From Entophlyctis helioformis (taxonomy: Eukaryota; Chytridiomycota; Chytridiomycetes; Chytridiales; Chytriomycetaceae), in contig JAHLKH010000065.1 of NCBI GenBank assembly GCA_025526915.1, forward strand, positions 1 to 64,000: 64,000 bases of DNA, in the 5' to 3' direction. The translations under genes were made by a program, and so were the position numbers. This document shows, piece after piece, positions 52,211-64,000 of the stretch; within the stretch, counting starts at the first letter, position 1; every line of letters starts with the position of its first letter. A model generated the notes under the pieces. The model saw only the letters and a list, made by a program, of their open reading frames with translations. It was not told the origin of the DNA and ran no database searches.

Positions 52211-53373
52211 TCACTCGATCGTCGACGTCAGCATCTTGTAAAAGTCGGCAAAGTCCACCCGCCCGTCCAGATCGCCGTCCGTCACCCGGATCATGTCCAG
52301 CGCCTGCTCGTGCGTGATCTTCTCGCCAACACTCACAAACGCCTGTGCAAGGTCCTGCGCCGTCACGTACCCATCCTTGTCAAAGTCCACAAGCGCAAAC
52401 GCCTCGCGGATGTCCGCCTCCGTCTCAATGATGCCGCCCCGCGTGCGCACCGTCGCCATGAGGTCCACAAACTCCACAATCGAAATCTCGCCGTTGCCGT
52501 CCTGGTCAATCTGCGACATCATCGCCCGGATCTCGGCTTCGCTCACGTCCTCCAGCCCCAGCGACCGCATCACTGCCCCGAGCTCTTCCACATCAATCGT
52601 GCCGCTGCCGTCCAGATCAAAGATGCAAAACGCCTGCCGTCCACTTGTCAGTGCCGCCAACAGGCGGAGCACTCCATACGCGAGCAGCGCATACACATGC
52701 CCACCTCGACATAGTACTCGCGCTCCTCTGCACTCAGCGACATGCTCTTGATCTCCTTGCGCACGCGCTCCTTCTTCTCTGCCATCATCTCGTCTTTCAT
52801 CGTCATGATGGACGAGTTTCGTGTCTTGACTTTCTCCTTGTGCATGTCATCGTACAGCTCCTTGTAGCTGGATCCATTGGGTGCTGCTCCTGGCGGTGCC
52901 AGCAGCCTATTCTTGCCCTCTGCATCCTCGCCTCCAGCTTCGTCGCGGGCCTTGGCAAGGGCTGGATTGCTGTCTTTGCTGGAACTTGCAATGTTGCTGT
53001 TGCTGGCACTCGTCTGGACCATTGGCAGCGTCAGATTCGGCTTGCTTCCGCTCACTCCGCCCGCGTTGAGTCCCATGTTGCTGGCATACTTGCGAAGCCC
53101 GCCACTGCTGCTCGCAAGATTGCTCAGGCTTCCCTTGAAGCTGCCTCCGAGCGTGCCTTGTCCTGGTCCAGCAGGAACAGATGGGACGCCCAAGCCAGAA
53201 AAAGACTGGCGCCGTTGCATATCCCCACCGCTCAGATTGCTACTGCTGCCGCCGCGATATGTGCCGAGTCCAGCTGGCACCATCAGCCCTCCAGCAGCCA
53301 GATTGCCTGCCGGTGCGTTGGGGTTGAGAGGCGGCGGTAACACGACTGACGACACGGTTCCGGGGCTCGACAT
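52211..53373 (-). CDS. Four-EF-hand calcium-binding protein with long Ser/Gly-rich N terminus
   Basis: Exons 52705-53373 and 52211-52633 give 363 residues. The first 190 residues are Ser/Gly/Asn-rich; a basic helical segment (KTRNSSIMTMKDEMMAEKKE) leads into SLSAEEREYYVE. Four EF loops follow: DLDGSGTIDVEE, DQDGNGEISIVEF, DFDKDGYVTAQDL and DGDLDGRVDFADF. All have acidic positions 1, 3 and 12 or close to it, so calcium binding is expected, slightly weaker in loop four. The 150-residue core is calmodulin/centrin-like; the N-terminal extension is unlike both. The partner is unknown. It diverges from the CH_2 protein gene 175 bases away. Confidence 0.82.
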
Positions 53374-53548
53374 TCTCTATATGCAGCGATACGCAGGACT
53401 GTGCCGTGCTGTTGCGATGGCAAAGATCTCGGGCAAGCGCGAGGCAGCGAGCCAACCGCGACTGTTGGAGATCAAAAACGCGTGCTTGACGCGGCAACAA
53501 ACAGAGCGTCAGAGACTCAGACGGCAGACCAACAAAGCAGCACGGCAA

Positions 53549-56500
53549 ATGTCAACGAACCTGCCGCGCGAGATTATCAAGTGGATACAGAGCCTGGACT
53601 TGTCGTTTGCCATCAAGAACTACAAGCGGTGGGTCTCTGCATGAGTGTCCTCTGCGTCCTTCTCCAGCTGACGGCTGTCTGTCCTTGCTTCGGCCCCAGA
53701 GACTTTGCCAATGGATTCCTGCTCGCAGAGATTCTGTCAAAGTACTACCCAGCAGATGTCCAGATGCATGCCTTTGACACGGGCACGGGCACAGGTGCGA
53801 AGAAGAACAACTGGGGCATGCTGGAGCGTATCTTCACAGTAAGCCTCGCGTCTGCATGCGCTGCTCATCATTCCTCACTCTCCATCTCACTGCCACCAAG
53901 CAACGCACTGCTGACCGTCAACTTTAATGCCCTGAACATGGTGGCGACCTGCAGAAGTACTCGATACCCGTGTCGAAAGAGATCTGCACCAACGTGGCAG
54001 CATGCAATCCCAAGAGCGCCAACATCCTGCTGTCGATCATCTACTGGCACCTCAACAACAAAGCGCCACCACCAGAGGGCATCACCGCAACAAGCGCAAC
54101 GCTCATGCCTCAAGTAAACAGCAAGCGCGGCCAGTACATGGAGGGACGCAAGGGAAGCATTGGCGGAAGCGCGATGCCCGGCGGCAGCATGGGCAGCATA
54201 GGCGCAATGAATGGTGCAGGCGGGCCAGCCGGCTCAGGATCGACGACCAAGGGATGCTCGAATGGTGGTGGAAGCAGCTACGCCAACCCACAGTCGAGTG
54301 GAGGTGCTGCAGGTGGACTTGGACACAGCAACAACGCAGCAGCAGCAACAATCACAGCAGCAGCGGACTGTCCAAAGGAGTGCATTCTGGAAACGGCAGT
54401 GGCGATCAGCAGATGCCAGGAGAAGGTCGCAATGCGCCGTCCACTGCCGAGCATATTCTGTCGGCTGGACGCGACTCTTGCATCCTCGTTGAAAACACTC
54501 TTGAGCCGTTTGCGTCGTCGGAAGGTGCTGGCAACGGAAGCGGGACAGGCAGCGGGAACGCCAATGGTGGATCTGGCGCAAGCATCGGTGGCATTATACA
54601 CGGCACTGTGCGGACAGCGCAGCTCGTGCTTGGATCCGACTTGGAGTACGAGTCACCTGCAGAGGACCAGCTGTCCATTGGGCGAGTAAGTGCAGCGTGC
54701 AGTTTGTGGACATGATTGGCACCAACACCGACGTTTCATGTACTGACGGTTATCAGGTTTCGTGCATGAGGACCATTTGCCAGATCTTTGGCGTGACAGA
54801 CCAGCAAGTCAACTTTCATCGCAACGGCTTCCCGACAAACATGGTCAGAGACATTCTCACATACAAGATCGAAACCGGGCAGCGATACGAGACGGATGTG
54901 CTCATGAGCCTGCTGAATGACAAAGTTCCCGAGCTGATGGCCATCATCCAGCAGAGCCCGCCAGTCGATTTCCAGCTCGTGTTTGACACCATCATCCCAT
55001 GCATTGTAAACTATGGCTCGTCAACCAAAGTATTTCAAGGTGGGCGGGTCTCTCGTCACCGACAGGCTGTCGAGACGCGCATGCAAACGCCACGATCCGA
55101 CTAACCAGTCTCTGTTTGCGGCCATGGCAGCCATGTCGACAATCCTGTACATGCTTGGCGATTTGTGCCAGCGGATGCTTCCAACAGGCGAGAGTTACCG
55201 CAGACTCTCGTCGGCGAGGGACTATGTGGCCATGATCCAGCAGCTAAGCTTGCCCACCATGGACAAGATCCCGTTCATTGCACGGATCATACATGCCTTT
55301 CTTGGCCCAGACATTCTCGAGACGGAGCGCGTACGGGTGTTTCTGGAGATCAAGGTGCAGTGAGCATGCAGCCCATTGACAGAATGATGCCAAAACTGAC
55401 GTTCTTTGGACGCACAGTCTGTGCTCAACAAGGAGCGTATGCAGTCGCCACTGATCCAGAGCAAATCCGCGTCCGGCAGCGAGTTTATCTTTTTCCTGGC
55501 GTCCTTCAACGCCATTGACGACTACCCGCTCCACTCGGCAATGTTCCAGTTCACCGTGTTCCACCTGAGCGAGTGCCTGACCATCATTAACGCGTACAAG
55601 GGTGCGGGACAGGGCAGTGCGCTCCTGCTGTCATCCATGAACGTGCCATCGATCGCCTCAGACATCTCTGCCAATCCAGGCATCACCATTCTCTCGACCG
55701 CCGACCTGCCTTCGCTCGAAGTATCGGCCGCACTGCATATCCTGGCGGCTATTGTGCGCGCAGGCGTTCCACTGGAGCACCAGATCATGACAGACATTGT
55801 CGATTCGGCACTGCGTACGTTTCTCAAGACGGTCATCAATCCACAATGTGCGAGTCACTTGCAAAAAGCGTACATGGGCGTCGTTGTTGCGCTGCTCGAG
55901 ACCCTGCCCATCGACCAGCCGCGAGACTCGATCGAGTACATTCTGCTCAAAGAGCTGCTGAGCATCACGAACAACTTGCTCAAATGGTTTGCCGGCGAGC
56001 CGCTTCGTGCTGGTATGTAAAATAGATGGTGCAGCCAAGACTCACGGACACTGACACTGCATGTCGCGGCCACTCAGCATTGATCCTCACCGCGCCGGTT
56101 CTTTTCCGCCACCAACGACTGTGCACGCCTTTTGTGCGCGGCCTTGTGAGTGTGGGCGACACCATGCGCGTCGAGTTGCTCAGACTGCCCGTCGACAAAC
56201 GCAGCAAGCAGGTGCTTGCATGGGATCTTCCGTTTCTTCTGGACCTGCCCAAACCGTACATTTTCGATATCTGGTGGGGCTTTGGTGTTGGCATGGGCAT
56301 CTGCAAATCGGTAGGACGATGCTGGAATGCCACTGTGCACGGCTGGCCGTGGACTGACATGGCTGGCGCAGATTGAGTATTCGCGAAGCCCGCTAGAAGG
56401 GCCGTATCTGCAGATCCTGTGGGCCGTTGCGCGCGATCGCGGCCAGACGGAAAACAAGTCTGCCGATCCCATTGACAAGCACCTCGTCCCACAAAATGCA

Positions 56501-57208
56501 TGGAACCACATGTTTTTGTGTCTATCTGACCACATCATTGCGAGCCTCGCTGTCCACGAGCTGTCTGATCTGGCATGGAGCGTGTTTTCCGGGTTCATGC
56601 AGATCTGCAGCCGAGACACCATCCTCAAGGTACGATGCAACCAACTCGAGCAGTCATGTATGCCACAGCCCTCGACAGCCACTGACATTTAATGGGGTTT
56701 CGAATGGCTGCAGAAATTCCCGGCACTGCTTGGCGTCCTGGTGTATGTGCATACGGCAGACCGTGGCCGTTGTCGCAGACGCATCCTTGGCAGACTCAAG
56801 CGATGGGCGACCAAGGACCCACTCAAAGCCAAGCCGTCGGCATCCAACCCACTGGACGCGACAGGATCAGCGACGCCGTCCGCCTTGGCGCCAGCAGCAG
56901 CAGCAGCAGCAGCAGCCAACGAATCGCCCATGGACGACAGTGCTGGTGTGGCCGACGGGACAAATGGCGGCTCAACAGCGCAGACGCCGCAGCCGTTTGG
57001 ATCTGCAGCGGCATCAACAGGAGCAGCAGCGAATCATCCGGCTGTTTCGACGCCCATGGGCGGGACAAAGGATGACAGCCCCAAGTGGCCGCCGGATCCC
57101 AACGACGCGCATGCCATCCACCTGGAAGCCAAGCGCGTCTTGCGTATCTTCACGACCGAGTTTCCGACACTGTCTGGTGCCGGCACGCGCTCGTTCCTGT
57201 CGACCTGA
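53549..57208 (+). CDS. CH_2 (SPATA4/SPEF1-type) calponin-homology protein with long helical C terminus
   Basis: Exons begin 53549-53628, 53700-53838, 53955-54685, 54757-55029, 55109-55354, with later ones from about 55420 to 57208; the total is near 1,030 residues. The N terminus REIIKWIQSLDLSFAIKNYK, then RDFANGFLLAEILSKYYPAD and a conserved Trp (NNWGMLERIF) is the CH-like domain of SPATA4/SPEF1, families of axonemal and sperm-flagellum proteins. A Gly/Ser/Asn-rich linker (54100-54600) needs a frame switch that I could not assign to an intron. The rest is all-helical and ARM-like with an acidic/Gln-Ala tail. Such length beyond the CH_2 domain is unusual. It supports a flagellated life stage. 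Confidence 0.75.
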
Positions 57209-57260
57209 CCTCACCCTCCTCTCTCTCTCTCAGCGCGGCTTGCGCCGAGAGGGATACCGG

Positions 57261-57888
57261 TTATCGAGCGCTGAAGTGCTGGTGCAACGCCGTGCGTTCA
57301 AGGACATCCAGATCCGGCAACTCAATAAAGACGGAGGGGTGATCGTCTTGCTGACGGACTCGGTCATATGCAACAGATGCAGCTGTTGCTGCATATGGCA
57401 GACGCGGGAACCGGCACGCCTGCTGGCGGAGCCGCTTGACGACTCGTGATGTCCAGACGGTTTGCAAGCAGACGGCCACGCCGAGACCGACAGCACTGCC
57501 CGTCAGGTTGGCCTGGACCACGCAGCGTCAGCCACCACACACACACAGAGAGACGTTTGATGGACGGGCAGGTGCGGCCAAGTACACAGACCTCAATGTC
57601 CTTGGCATCGAATGTGCGATACGGCAGTAGCCCCTGCAGCACCTCGCTCATGACACTGGCAAGCACCATGAGCACCACGCTGAGAGCCAGTGTCTTGCGC
57701 AGCGACGGCAGGTCCCATGCAAAGAAGACGACGAGCGAGAGGAGCAGGAAGCCGGCAAAGTGCAGCGTCTTGTCGTTGCGGAGGATGGGAGGGAGGAGCG
57801 GCACAATGTCCTCGTTGCGGCTGAAGCCAAGGACGGCGAGCACGGCAACGACGAGCACGCCGCACACGACGACGCCGACGCGCAGCAT
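57261..57888 (-). CDS. VanZ-like membrane protein
   Basis: Exons 57592-57888 and 57261-57512 give 182 residues. Four hydrophobic segments start at MLRVGVVVCGVLVVAVLAVLG. NDKTLHFAGFLLLSLVVFFA, then MSEVLQGLLPYRTFDAKDIE and ANLTGSAVGLGVAV across the 79-base intron match the VanZ-like family (H-F motif, E-x-x-Q, D-x-x-A/D-x-x-x-N). The tail is soluble. The donor is the weaker GTCTGT, accepted because it alone joins the conserved halves. Fungal VanZ-like proteins lack a firm function. It is convergent with the CH_2 gene (52-base gap) and lies 59 bases downstream of the squalene synthase stop. Confidence 0.75.
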
Positions 57889-57947
57889 CGTTGGTCGCGT
57901 TGATGGAAAGGTGGCGTTTAATGGCAACAGTGTGGCAGCATGACGGT

Positions 57948-59745
57948 CTACATAGCCTGGGCAAGGCCGATGAAGAGGGCGATAAGGATGACAAGGAAGA
58001 ACAGGAACAGCTGCGTATTGAAGGTGGCGCGCACGGAGCGGCCGGTAGTGCGGCCGACCTTCTTGTCATGGATCTGAATCCAGCGGACAATCTGCAGTGG
58101 ACGGTGGGCGACTGGTGAGCACGGGAATCAAGGGGACGAGCGGCATCACTCGAAACAAAGATGCAACTCACGTTGGCGCAGGCCTCGGAGATGTCGCCGT
58201 AGCTCTTGTCGGCATCGTTGGTGCCAAGAGCAGCGCGGCTTCTGTTGCTGACCTCGACCGCGTACTCGTAGTAGACCTGCTTGATCTGCTCAAAGTCGCC
58301 AGCGGCACCAATCAGCTTGACGGCCAGACCGCGACGGATCTTGTTGCCGCTCTTCTTGAACAGGTCTGGGTTGTTGTAGAAGAGAGCGATGGAGGCAATG
58401 GCCATCAGCTGCGCAGAGCGATCGATTAGAAGGGTGGGTTTGAGCGTCAGTATCTAATGCCCCGCGGAGACTCGCACCGACATGGACTCCAAGCCGTGCC
58501 ACGCACCTGGGGAATGGCAGCAAAGTTGAGGACGGACTTGTTCCGGAGCATCGACAGGTACTCGAGGCAGTCGGGCACAAGGGCGAGCGCGTTGCCACAC
58601 AGGTGGTTCAGGCAGGCAAGCGCATTATCGCGGTTCTCGGGAAGCGCAAGCACCTCGACGCCCTCGCCTGGAGCGACGTACTGGCCCCAGATCGCCTGCG
58701 GCCAGAACAGCCGGCCGTCCTTGATGTCGGTCAGGTAGTCCTTGAGGATGTTGGTTTTTTGCAGGAACAGGCCCATGAGGTTGGCAATCTCCATGTTCTT
58801 GGACAGATCTCTGCTTTCGAGACCCGACTCGACAAAGAGACCCGTGAGGCCGTGGCCAACAAGGCCGGCCACGTAGTGGGTGTACAGGTCGTAGTCCTCG
58901 AGCGTGACGACCTTCTTGCCGCCAACAAACTCGGCCATGCCGTTGCCCATTCTCTTGGTGATGTCTGTGATGATGGCCTGGTACCTGTGCCGTCGATCGA
59001 TCCGGTCGTTCCACAGCGTCAGCCCTCCGTTCCGTGCGTTCAATCTGCCTGCCTGCCTGCCTTCCTGCCTCTGACAGGGCTGCTCCGGCCATGGCAGGTT
59101 TGCTGTGCACGCTGCACAGCAGCAGTTCAAGTGGCGGCGGCGGCGGCGGCGCTGCACCAACCATTCAGGCGATGCACAACCCACAGCAACAGACACTGCA
59201 GGGCAGCAGCGGCTGCCTGGCTGCTGGCACTATGCCTGCACACACAGCCACACACACAGGCAGACACACACTGACACACTCGGGGACAGACCGACGATGC
59301 CCACTTACTCGGGCTTCAGACGCAGAAACTCCTCGACAACGACATCGTAGCGCTCGAGCAGAATGCGGTCCTTTTCTTCAGGCGAGTTCTCGGTGAACGT
59401 CCAGCCCCGCTCGTAGTTGACCTCGTGGAAGCGGCGCAGGAGCGGCAGCTTGACGTCGAGCGGCAGGCTCATGTCGTCCTCGATGGTGTCGAGGCCACGC
59501 AGCACCAGGTAGAAGATGCAGACCGGGTCGCGGAGCTCGGCGTCGAGCTCCTGGATGACACGGGCAAACGAGCGGGAGGTCTTGTTGAGGAAGTAGTAGC
59601 ACATGGCCCGGTTGTGGTCGGGCGACGACTCGGGCGGCACCGACGACAGCTCCTTGTACGACGTCTTGTCCTCGGACAGGAACTTGTACTTGAGGAGAGC
59701 GGCCACCTCCGACGGGTGGAATGCCGAGGCTGCGATGGTGTCCAT
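57948..59745 (-). CDS. ERG9: Squalene synthase (farnesyl-diphosphate farnesyltransferase)
   Basis: Exons 59309-59745, 58507-58984, 58172-58408 and 57948-58091 give 431 residues. NKTSRSFARVIQELD, then LVLRGLDTIEDDMSLP (first Asp-rich motif), RMGNGMAEF, YCHYVAG-like DLYTHYVAGLVGHGL and LQKTNILKDYLTDI (second Asp motif) place all catalytic segments of this prenyltransferase. It condenses two farnesyl diphosphates and reduces presqualene diphosphate with NADPH, the first committed step to sterols. The C-terminal segment QLFLFFLVILIALFIGLAQAM anchors it in the ER. The start MDTIAASAF is slightly shorter than usual. Confidence 0.95.
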
Positions 59746-59983
59746 TGGTTGGTTGGTTGATCGTGAGGAAAGTGACGTTGCGAATTGTGCACAAAGGTCC
59801 CTCAACGATCGAGGGACGACAGAGGCTCGTTGGGAGATGTGAGGAGTCGGCCGGCACAGCGGTGCACAAGGCTCGATGACCCAACAGCACCAATGGCTCA
59901 CACAACAACAATGTTTATTCTCTTGCTCGACCGTCTGCCTTGGATCATCATCAATTGATCATCATCGTGTGCATGCTATCCCA

Positions 59984-60010
59984 CCACCACCACCACCACC
60001 ACCACCACCG
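59984..60010. repeat. (CAC)n microsatellite
   Basis: About nine CAC triplets in the 298-base spacer between squalene synthase and the last transcription factor. Nothing else is seen in that spacer. Confidence 0.9.
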
Positions 60011-60044
60011 TCGGCGTCGTCGCCTCATCACCCCCTCGACAGTG

Positions 60045-63000
60045 CTAGTAAACTTGTGTTGTGGCGTCTTCTTCTCCTTCGTCGTCCGACGACGACCCCG
60101 TCATCGACATCGAATCCAACTCGATCCCCACGACCGACAGCAGCTCCTCGCGCGACCCGAGCCCCTTGTCCAAGATCGACGCTAGAATCTGTCGCGGCAG
60201 GCCGACACGCACGGGGTCGCGCAGAAGCAGCAGGTTGCGGAGCACCATGTGCCGCTCGGCTGCAGCGGGCCAGACCTGGCTCATGCGCTCGAGAGCCTCG
60301 AGGTGCACGCCGAGATGCTGATGAGCGATGCTGGACTCGAGGAGAAGCGTGGATGCCGCCGTCGCGCCTGCCGGAGTCGACGGCTGGCTGAGCGTTGTCG
60401 AGGTCGTGAAGGTGCCTGGGTGGAAGGCGCTCGCGATCAGAAAATGCGTGACGCCCGTGTTGTAGATGCAGTAGTGGATGTAAATGGGCAGCGTGCGGAT
60501 GTCGATGGCTGTGCCTCCTGGCGCTGCTGACTGGCGGCTGTGGCTGCCACTTGCATGGCCGGCTTGGTTGTGGCCAAGAAGGAGATTAGAGATGAGCATA
60601 GTCATTTGGCGGGCCGAGCGGACAGAGGCTTGATACGCATGCTCCAAGGTGTGCGGTATTGGAGGATGAGGGGCATTGTGGCCGTTTTGGATCCATTCAA
60701 CTATGATCACCAGATACTCGAGCATCTTGGGGCGATGGAGGGTCACGACGGCGCTGTGGAACGTGAAAATGAGCAGCAGCGAGATCCAGTTGGCCTGCGG
60801 GTGCGTGCTGTCTTCTTCGTTGTTCTCGTGCAGTGTGATCTGCGGAGGCAGTGATGCAAAGCACGTGCTCAGCGACATGTCAAGAACGGCGTTTTGGTAC
60901 TCGGCGTCGTGCTCTGTGAGCTCACCGCGTCGCCGGCGAGACAGAAACGTGATGATGTCTCCATTGACTTTCTGCAAGAGGATCAGGTACGACAGCAGGC
61001 CGTGTTGCCGAGTAAGGGGCATGAACGGCTCGCCGCTGAGAAAGATGCCGCGGTCAAGCTGGACTTCGGCGGCACTGGCCTCAAGCGATCGTGGTGGAGA
61101 CGAGGCAAGATTGAGATGGCAGTGCTTGTCCGAGATCCGCGGCTGGGAATGCAAAATAGCTGCGTGGCAGCGATCCATGAGGTAGAGTGACCACCAGACG
61201 CGCCGCCGCATTTCGCGCTCTGCCTCGCGTGTCAGCTCAGAGGTGGTTGGCCCGACCGTCTGCGATGTCTCTGTCATGGAATGGAGCACGTCGGTGCTGT
61301 TGAGTGTGGATCCAGCAAACGTGTCCAGGGCATCTGCGCTCTCCGTGCCTGTGCCCGTGCCTCCACCCGTCCCAGTCATTGTCCCTCCGGCCGTGCTGCG
61401 CTGCGAGAGGCTCAATGATGGAAGGCTACCCAAGGGTGTTGCAGCAGTGGAGACCGTCATGTTGATGGACACATTGGAATGCGCGGCACTGACAGCGGCA
61501 GTGGAGAGCGACGACATGGATCCGCCAAATGAGAATGACCTGGAAACGTCGCCGCCTCGCGCGTTGTTGGACGTTCTTCGAGTGAAGGAGCTTGCTCGCC
61601 CACTGACGGACAGCCGGTCGTTGGCTTGGCTGGAACTTCCTTGGTTGGCGGCATGCATGGATGCTGCAAAGGACGACGACAGCGACAGGGATGCCAGCGC
61701 TGCTTCGTTTGCCTCTGCCGCGACGAGACCCTCTTCTTCCTTGTTGAATCGCAGCGCAATGGACAGCTGCATGGCCGTGTCTGTGAATGTCCCAGCTAGC
61801 TGGACTGGAGGGCATCAACACTGCACTGTCAGTTTTGCGATTCATATGTGGCACAGTGCGGCATGCATAAAGAAGATCCAGGTACAGCTCAAGGTGCACG
61901 TACTCTTGCCAGACTCTGTCGTTTGATGTGGATAAAGGCAGAGTCGCGTTAGGACATGCCGCCAGTGTGCGATATTCAATGGCAGTAGCCAAAACTTACG
62001 GAAGGAATGCTCAGCCAAAAGCCGCATGGCCATGACGGTCGACATGTTTGGCGACTCGACTTCTGACCAGACAAGGGACGATGCCTCTGTAAAGTAGTGG
62101 TTTGCAAGCGCCGCACAAGAGCCAAACTGCGGCGGTATTTGGTCGTGTGGCATGACCCAAGCCGCGACTGTCGCCATGGCGCTCAGCAGCAGTTGCGACT
62201 CCCATACCCAGGACGGCACCGATTCGGGGATGCGTAAGAGCATATGCGCACATTGGGTCGACTTGAATGTCTGGACCAGAATGTCTCGAAGCGGGTCGAC
62301 TGGCGCAGGGGCTTGGTCGAGCTGTCGGTGAGAGGGGCGACGATGAGGAGAGGCATCCAGACCTCGAATATCGGGGATATGTGCAGCAGCCAGATCGTTG
62401 AGAGAGTCTGTCATGGTCATGTTTGCGGTCCTGGTTGCGTTGGGCTCCTTGTCAGGCTCAGGCTCTTGCGGGGCAATGATGTTGATGCCAATCTCGGACG
62501 CGATGTCGTTCAGACTAGACGAGACGGACTCGACAGACTGGGCGAGATAGGCGGGGATCATATGATAGGTTGTGGAAGCTGATGTCGACGACGAGGAGGG
62601 GTGTGTGCCATGGATGTCCATGGTGATGTGACTTGGACGCTCTGCGCGTGACAAACTTGATGCTCTCCTCCTTCCAGCAGCATCCGCCTGGTGTAGGCGA
62701 TTCGGTGCCGGCGGCCGTGCGAATAAGGCGTCGTCATTGGCAGATCCGCTACTGCTGCCCTGACGAGGCAGACTGGTTGAGCCTTGGCGACGAAACGCAT
62801 GGCGAGTTGGCGTCGGAGTGACATCAGTCAAAGAGCCGTTCGGAGAGCCGGGCGTCGAGCCGTCGCGAACATCGGCGGCAGCAGCAGCGGCAGCGCCAGA
62901 AATGCGGAAAGAAGAGTAGGCCGAGTCGTTGGGCGTGGTAAGAATGGAAGCACACGCGGTGTACATGCTGCCGCCGGTAAACGAGACATCAAAACGGGGG

Positions 63001-63521
63001 TTACCTGACGAAGGCGCGATTGCTGGCGCGGTCGGCAACCAGGCGGCCAACGCAGTATGTTGAATGGGCATCGTCACCGAGTTTCTGCTCATAGCTGCTG
63101 CCGATTCTGACCCAGAGCCGGAGCCAGATCTTGCCCGGTTTGCACTCGCACCCGTACTCGCGCGACGGTGTGGATGAGAGGCGTCTCCAATGGCGTCTCG
63201 TGGTGTGAGCGACTTTCGCTTCCCAGTCGTACTTGAGCCTGCCGATGATACGGCTGGATGGCTGGATGGACCAGCGGCGGATGCGGCAGTTGCAGCTGAT
63301 GGGACTGCAGTTGAATCTGATCCAGACCCCGACCCAGAACCAGACCCCGAGACGCCACTGGAAAGAAGGCGGTGGATAGACTCTTCGAGCTGCTCGATGC
63401 GCGTTGCCACGCGCTGGAGGCCTGTGATCTGGGGCCGCGGCAAGGTGTCTCTGGAGTAGACGCACGTTGTGCCGACACGGGCACAAATGGCGCACGGCAC
63501 TTGCTTATTGCACTTTGCCTT
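60045..63521 (-). CDS. Zn2Cys6 transcription factor 6, 5' end not in the assigned exons
   Basis: Exons 62000-63521 and 60045-61795 are in frame; an optional 12-base microexon (61904-61915) lies in the intron between. At least 1,090 residues are encoded. The exon at 63521 opens KAKCNKQVPCAICARVGTTC, the last four cysteines of a zinc cluster, so the first C-x2-C half is on an exon upstream of 63521. I found no clear candidate in the remaining 479 bases. Then follow QRVATRIEQLEESIHRLL as coiled coil and a long Ser-rich linker. The regulatory domain contains REAEREMRRRVWWSLYLMDR. The phase-1 intron after LLAEHSF is at the same site as in the five-gene array. Confidence 0.8.
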
Positions 63522-64000
63522 CTGCAGACGCCAGGACACGGCGACAAAGAGGGCACGGATCGTGTTTGGACAAACGAGACGCGAAGGCGGTCCGAGACAC
63601 GCAGCGAGCGTGCGACAGCGTGCGACAGCGTGCGATCGAGGGAACGTGACGCATCGGGCCAGGGCATGGTGATGCGAGGTGTTGGGAATAGAAGAGAAGG
63701 ATGGGGACGACCAGGTTTGTGGTCAGCAGGCCGACCGACCGGCCGACAGGGAGTTGCCGCCAAGTGGGAATCCAGATGCACGCAGCGTGGTCCAAATTGC
63801 CAGCGATACGACGGCCGAGGTGAAGCGGGGCGGGTCGATGTGAATAGGCCCGAGGCCGATGGTCCAGGCCAGGCCATGTCATTGTTGATGGCAGGCAATG
63901 AACCACCAGCCGATGCGGCGGAGCAGCAAACAGACGGACCAGACACGGACAGACGAGCAGAGATGGCGTGGACAGGACAGATTGGGACAGAGGCGGTCAG
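63522..64000. other. Upstream region of TF6, coding status unclear
   Basis: No complete gene is visible. The minus strand ends CTGGCGTCTGCAG before 63521, a good intron acceptor, so this is probably intron plus leader of TF6. Confidence 0.4.

Noticed and set aside
63505..63906. First zinc-cluster half CPLCRR for TF6
   Set aside because: It is in a different frame, separated by only 16 bases from the next cysteine exon, and the C-x2-C-x6-C spacing is not met.

Overview
The window is GC-rich nuclear DNA from a fungus. Genes carry many short GT...AG introns (mostly 65-100 bases, often with a CTGAC/CTAAC branch site), coding is dense on both strands, and the content is fungal: a Zn2Cys6/fungal_trans regulator array, a division II chitin synthase, squalene synthase, a PKA catalytic subunit, Atp15, RMI1 and Pwp1. 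A calponin-homology-like CH_2 (SPATA4/SPEF1-type) protein, a family tied to motile cilia, and a mitochondrial-type TypA/BipA GTPase point to a zoosporic early-diverging fungus. My best guess is Chytridiomycota, perhaps Rhizophydiales. That placement is inference.

Layout. Bases 1-1000 hold an Rrp47/C1D exosome cofactor. Bases 1036-15730 are five head-to-tail Zn2Cys6-family transcription factors separated by 75-355 bases. All five carry a phase-1 intron at the same place in the regulatory domain, and one has lost its zinc cluster. Bases 15783-21181 hold Pwp1, a DinB-like protein and RMI1.

Bases 21300-28700 are an accessory, repeat-rich stretch. It has two small secreted repeat proteins that share a 29-codon period, one with a dibasic Arg-Arg (Kex2-type) site in every unit. 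It also has tRNA-Met(CAU), tRNA-Arg(ACG), a small TATA-driven ORF and a poorly supported Ser-rich gene. This is the most novel part of the window.

Bases 29043-59745 are mainly housekeeping genes: a vWA protein, an ARM-DUF4246 protein, mitochondrial TypA (with a reverse transcriptase fragment in its upstream region), an MFS/GPH-type transporter, PKA catalytic subunit divergent from chitin synthase, ATP15, TOE1 deadenylase, a CBS/PB1 tail-anchored protein, a four-EF-hand protein, the CH_2 flagellar-type protein, a VanZ-like membrane protein and squalene synthase. Bases 60045-63521 hold a sixth Zn2Cys6 regulator on the minus strand, whose first exon lies upstream or outside the window.

How the genes relate. 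The five-gene regulator array is a tandem paralog family rather than a pathway, and no biosynthetic cluster sits beside it. The secreted repeat proteins are isolated units with their own TATA boxes. Several long low-complexity proteins (the PKA N terminus, the CH_2 protein linker, the Pwp1 tail, both repeat proteins) show frame switches that I could not turn into introns. Real indels and assembly indels are both possible, and I flag this where it matters.
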